DNA of 64,000 nucleotides, taken from NCBI RefSeq assembly GCF_009905375.1, contig NC_133652.1, positions 18,526,850 through 18,590,849 of the forward strand. Reading direction: 5' to 3'. Shown one piece after another: positions 59,464-64,000 of this stretch (within the stretch, counting starts at the first letter, position 1; the number at the start of each line of letters is the position of its first letter). A program made the position numbers and the translations under genes. The notes beneath the pieces were generated by a model. That model searched no databases, had not been told where the DNA came from, and was given only the letters and a program-made list of their open reading frames with translations. Origin of the DNA: Apium graveolens. Taxonomy: Eukaryota > Streptophyta > Magnoliopsida > Apiales > Apiaceae.

Positions 59464-60330
59464 CTAAATCCTATTCCTCAAACTATGGCTCTCATCTAAG
59501 TTCTCATCCTTAAGCTCTTGAACTTTCGGAACCCAAATTCTATAGGAATACCTCATTATTCCCTTATCATCTTTCTCAGTATTAATCTCATATTTATTTG
59601 TTGGCTCTCTGCCTTCATTCATCACCTTTTTCTGGCACAATATGCTCTTTTCCAATAATTCGGTCTCTATTACAATCTCAAACAGCTTTTCGGTACCGGC
59701 TCCGGTTACCTTCACTACTATTTCCATTTTCTCAAAATCTCTTATCAACTCTCCCAAAGACATTATCATCTTGAGTCTCTCCTTTTTACTAATGGCATCA
59801 GCCACCATATTGGCTTTCCCCGAATGATAAAGAATCTCCCAATCATAATTCTTGATTAGCTCTAACCGCCTCCTCTGGCGTATGTTGAGCTCTTTCTATG
59901 TAAGAATGTACTAGAGCACTTATGGCTTAGGTAATTCTCGCACTTCTTTCCATACAAGTAGTGCCTCCAATCTTTAGGGTAAAACTATTGCCACGAGCCT
60001 AAGCTCATGGGCGGGGATATCGAATTTCATATTACCTTAATTGTCTTGACGCAGACGCGATTATCTTGCTGTGCTAAGAAGCACCCTAATTCCTTATGCG
60101 AAGCGTCACTTACAAATCACAAAATCTCCTTTTTCCATCCGGCAACGCCAACATAGGGGCCGTCACCAACCTTTGCTTCAGTTCTTAAAAGCTGTTCTCG
60201 CATTTCTCTGTCTATTCGAACTTCTCAGTCTTATGAGTAAGCCACGTTAAAGGGGCTACTATCTTTACAAACTTGAACGAACCTCTGGTAGTGACCGGCC
60301 AATCCTACCTCTGGTAGTCGACCCAACCAG
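59464..60330 (-). pseudogene. pol: RT end and RNase H of gypsy D
   Basis: Minus strand: an AGHYQRFVQ segment near 60290 and a KTEKFE segment (about 60215) are the RT-RNase H connection. A VADAISKKERLKMIMS frame (59808-59464), carrying GIMRYSYRIWVPKVQELKDE, marks the end of RNase H and entry to integrase. Most of the RT, including the catalytic YxDD region, is missing. Frames are broken. Confidence 0.75.
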
Positions 60331-60732
60331 GGTCATCAATTCATCAGTGGTCCTTTATCCAATCTCGTCAGAATCCTCCATGGGATCCTCCTCAGCAACT
60401 ATCCCTTCTAGGACAACATCCTCAACCGCTACATCCTCAATATCAACATCATCCGGTCCTGCGTTAGGACGCTCTATTGGATCCACAATCTGATCTCCAA
60501 TTAGTAATAAAACATCATCGCGTTGATGTTCCTCAACTTCAGGGTTCGGAGTCTCGCTACCATATACGATAATGAACTACGCTTCTATCGCTACATTTAT
60601 AAGGGTTCCCATAAGGGTTTTAACTGTCAGTACTACGTTAGGTAGTCCGACTATGAACTTGGCAAGAGTTCTTATTATCTTAGTGAACTTATTATCTTAA
60701 CGTCCCTTCATCTCTGAGGTTTATAACGCTTA
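60331..60732 (-). pseudogene. 5' leader/gag-start region of gypsy D
   Basis: Between the primer site and the RT fragment. The minus-strand reading is acidic (repeated Asp/Glu/Val codons around 60380-60480) but stops occur. It joins directly to RT-derived sequence near 60300-60320, where CTCTGGTAGT is repeated. Confidence 0.45.
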
Positions 60733-60744
60733 GCTCTGATACCA
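60733..60744 (-). other. Primer binding site of gypsy D
   Basis: The minus strand reads TGGTATCAGAGC, four bases after the LTR end (..GTGTTACA, G, AAA). It is a tRNA-iMet type site. Confidence 0.85.
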
Positions 60745-60748
60745 TTTC

Positions 60749-63700
60749 TGTAACACCCCCAGATCCGGGGTCGGGGATCCGGGTCGTCACGGTCTTTCTT
60801 TCCACAATATCACTTCACTTAATTAATAATAAATAACCTTATGCTGTGACCCCACACTAACACACACCACAACCCGTTATAGTCTCAGAGATGAAATTTA
60901 AATAAGTACAAGTCTTTGAATCCACAATTTAAAAGTTATTACAACCCAAAATGATTACTTGATAAATTTACAGTTAATTGCCATTATCTGCCACAAGTTA
61001 TAATTATACATAATTGATTCTCAAAAGTAGATGGTCTGATCTACAATAGATCTACCTCTGCAGCTATAGTAGCTACAACATCAACGGGAAGACGCGGGAC
61101 GCTTCCCACGCGCTTGCGCTGGGTCTGCTGGAGTCTGGCCATCTTTCCTAACTGTTGTTGTGTGATGAAAGAAGAAAGCAAGGGTGAGCAGCAAGCCCAC
61201 CAAAATAATATGTATAATGATTTACAATATATGAGCCTACTCATAATACTCATGAAAGTCTTGGTCAAAAGAAATGAACCAAGTTGATAACTTAATGCGA
61301 TGAAGTCGCAAAATATTCAGTATATATACATATATACTTTTCAAAATATTGGAAGTCCTCTTCCATGCATAATATACACAAAGTCCTAGTGTGTAACTGT
61401 ATGAAAAAAATATCGTTGCAAGGTGATCTCATATATCTAACCTTGTCTCAACGTTTTTCTGAAAATCTTTGTCATACATAAGACAATTATTAATTAGATA
61501 TAAGTTTAAAAGATGAGGTTACCAAATACCCCAATATACTTATATCTTTCCCAATACTACTTGAACTACCACCGTTCAAGTTATAATCAGTTTCAAAAGT
61601 TCATCACATAGATGAGACTACAAGACAAGATTTGAATAGATTCAATCTTTGAAATATTATTGAATGAAATAAAGTTACGAGATACTTTATTTAGTCCCAA
61701 TATATATATATATCCACATATATATATCTCTTAAACATTTCCTGGAACCTCTGTTATGTAAAGTATGAACAGAGTTTGAAACATCCAATGAATTTTGGAA
61801 AGGAAAAGAATTTTGGCATAAACCAGATATCTTGCTGATCAGGCAAAGATACCAATAAGTAACCTTTTCTACTGTAGATGGATGAATTCCTCACCGGTCA
61901 TCACCCTGGCCGCATTAGGACCTCGCGCTAGACCGTTACCCGGCCCCTCACGCGTTGATGGACTGCCACCCAGCCACTTACACAATAATAGACCGTACCC
62001 CGGCCTGTCGCTTATGCCGACTCAATCAAATGGACTTACTTCCCGAACATTGGGCAAGTAATCAAATTGTTTTCTCAAAACAGCAACCTCGTTGCGAATA
62101 TAAAATACACCACAGAGCCGGATTCCCCAGGTTTTGAGCGAGTATTTAAATCCCCTTAAAAGGAAGATCTTAAATATAAAAAAAAGAGTTTTGGGATCCA
62201 CTCTGACTTTTAAAAATCATTTTGAAGACTCGAAAACACTTTAAAGAGTGTTTGGAGTAAAGCTGATTTAATGAAGTAAATCAGTCCCCAGAATATTTAG
62301 AAAATGACCGAATATTATTATTTAAATAATATTCCCATAAAGAATAATCTTTTATAAAAATAATTGAAGTAGAAGTATTAAAACTTATACTTGAAACGAG
62401 TATTAAATAACCAAAGATATACTTATATGAAAGTATTATCTTTATTTGAATAATCGAAAATAAGTTTGATTATTAACAGTTTATTCTCTAATGAAATAAA
62501 GAATATATTTCAGCAAATAATCGGAGTCATAGATCCTCAAATGAATATTCAAATAATATTCATTAAATAATATAAACTGAGTCATAAGTCCTCGAATGAA
62601 TATTCAAATAATATTCAATAATAATATATAAAAGAGTCATAAGCCCTCGAATGAATATTCAAATAATATTCAATAATAATATAAAAGAGTCATAAGCCCT
62701 CGAATAATATTCGAAATAATATTCAAATAAATAAATAAAGTTAAAGTTATCGAATAAACCTTATTCGATTAATAGTTTGGAAAACTATAACCATATATAT
62801 ATATATAAATATATATATATATATCCATATCCATATATACAAAATCTACTCGGGATCCTCGACTCCCGGTTTTAGAAAATATTTTCACCTTTGGGTCCCT
62901 ATACTAAGGGTATATGCAAGTTACCGCTATCCTCTAGCATAGGTATTATCAACTGAACCAACAGATATATTTCAAGAATATGAAACAGGCATGCATATAT
63001 ACCATATCACATGCTACAATATATCGCAAGAATTTGCTAAATAACCAATATGCATTTATCGCAAGATCATGCATATACAAATGTATACATCACAACAACA
63101 GTATAACGGATAGAATACTTGCCTGAGCGACTGGGGGTTACGAATGGCTCGGGACGAGTCTGGTAACCTATAAACAACAAGTAAGTTGGAATTAAACCAA
63201 AATCACTTGTAATTCTATACTTTAACTAACTTAGACTCTAACGCTTGTTTTGCGCTCACTGATTTGCTTAAGTCGCTCGGGTACCCTCGGCTCCACCATT
63301 TTTAATAATTTAACCTTTACGAGTTTTAAAGCGATTCCTTCGAGAGTGTCTTACCAACTGCCTAACACACTTACCATAAATGTTTCATACATTAATTAAC
63401 CCTTTTTGGTCTTTAACCTATGTTTCAAAGTAAGGCGAGGGGAAAAGTTTCGTTCGCGAAACGCCGTTACTTGAAACGGTCGTTTCTCCTAAACCGTGCA
63501 TCGGAATCGAACGAACTACATATCAAAACGAAGCTCGTAACATGAGCTATCTAAACATGGCAGTGGTCATAATCTAGCAGGGGGTTCTCGGGTCCTAATG
63601 TTATGCACAAAAACAGTCCAAAGAAAATCGGACGTTACGACGGCTATGTTTACGCGATTACCAATGTTTAAACTACTCCAATTAACCACCAACCAACTCA

Positions 63701-64000
63701 TAATCATCAATACAACAAAACTTCACCTAAACCATACCACATCAGTCCATAATCTCCAAGGTTTTCAACTCAAACAACCACAATCAAGACCTATGAACTA
63801 TAATCAAGCTTCAATTACCAAAACACTTCCAAATCAAACCAAACTACTAATAATCACAATCCATGCTTCTCATTTCACAACACCAACCATTAAACTTACT
63901 AACAAATAAAGTAAAGGCTAGGGTTTGAAGTTTATACCTTCCTTGGGAGGTGTTAAGTTGCTAGGAAGCCTTAGGGAGCCTCCTACAAGCTTGATCTTTC
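60749..64000 (-). repeat. 5' LTR of gypsy element D, cut by window edge
   Basis: Matches 51108-54366 almost base for base. The differences I noticed are mostly single-base length changes in homopolymer runs (for example CCGGG versus CCGGGG, and TTTTGG versus TTTGG) plus a few substitutions. About 0.9 kb of the LTR lies beyond the window. Confidence 0.9.

Larger units (their letters stand above)
51108..64000 (-). mobile_element. Tekay/Del-like Ty3/gypsy element D, degenerate interior
   Basis: The two LTR copies have the same orientation: 51108-55224 (complete) and 60749-64000 (cut by the window edge). On the minus strand the right copy is the 5' LTR: its end is followed by a TGGTATCAGAGC primer site, and the left copy is preceded by a GGAGGGGAGAC polypurine tract. 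The interior is only about 5.5 kb, broken and apparently rearranged. Pol fragments (RNase H KKERLKMIM, integrase end) and PBS type fit the long-LTR Tekay/Del chromovirus group. The LTRs are nearly identical, so the insertion looks recent although its coding region was already defective. Confidence 0.85.

Overview
The window is nuclear DNA of a flowering plant, almost certainly a eudicot. Evidence: Ty1/copia Sirevirus-type and Ty3/gypsy LTR retrotransposons, a FAR1-type Mutator-like DNA transposon carrying plant mobile domain and Ulp1 genes, a Stowaway MITE, a tRNA-derived SINE, AT-rich spacers and spliced exons. No bacterial features were seen. A run of exactly 100 Ns (34828-34927) marks a draft-assembly gap. 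The species cannot be fixed from this sequence.

Layout. (1) 1-1939: 5' part of a minus-strand Athila-like Ty3/gypsy element (gag, PBS, LTR), cut by the window edge. (2) 1940-29706: an old minus-strand Sirevirus-like element (element B: LTR piece, env-like region, pol, end of gag), opened by later insertions. These are a 551-bp foldback MITE at 10933-11483 (10-bp TSD) and a gypsy-type solo LTR at 11988-28824 (TSD CCAAG). The solo LTR is itself split by a young plus-strand Sirevirus (element A, 14219-27415, TSD TGTGT, two 1360-bp LTRs differing at only about seven sites by eye). (3) 30470-34340: a third Sirevirus copy (C), related to A, with an intact gag but pol cut off soon after the protease motif. 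(4) 34928-39700: the only host-gene signal, the last three visible exons of a TRF4/PAPD5-like non-canonical poly(A) polymerase (36478-38254), with a SINE in one intron and MITEs nearby. (5) 39730-47526: a complete but decayed Mutator-like element with a plus-strand FAR1-type transposase, an unknown plus-strand ORF, and a convergent minus-strand gene joining a plant mobile domain to a spliced Ulp1-type cysteine protease. (6) 47527-51107: non-coding repeat debris with a 33-bp tandem repeat. (7) 51108-64000: a minus-strand Tekay/Del-like gypsy element with about 4.1-kb LTRs and a degenerate, rearranged interior, cut by the right edge.

How the parts relate. Nearly all coding capacity belongs to mobile elements. 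The insertion order can be read from nesting and target-site duplications: B is oldest; the solo LTR and the foldback MITE entered B; A entered the solo LTR; the Athila-like element apparently entered B's 3' LTR. A keeps an intact pol frame, but its gag and env-like frames carry stops. The most unusual signals are the env-like reading frame shared by A and B, the short palindromic arrays found both in the LTR and in the pol-env spacer of each Sirevirus (a different array family in each), the conserved +1 gag-pol frame offset in A and C, and the two-armed Mutator element with a terminal-like palindrome between its convergent gene sets.
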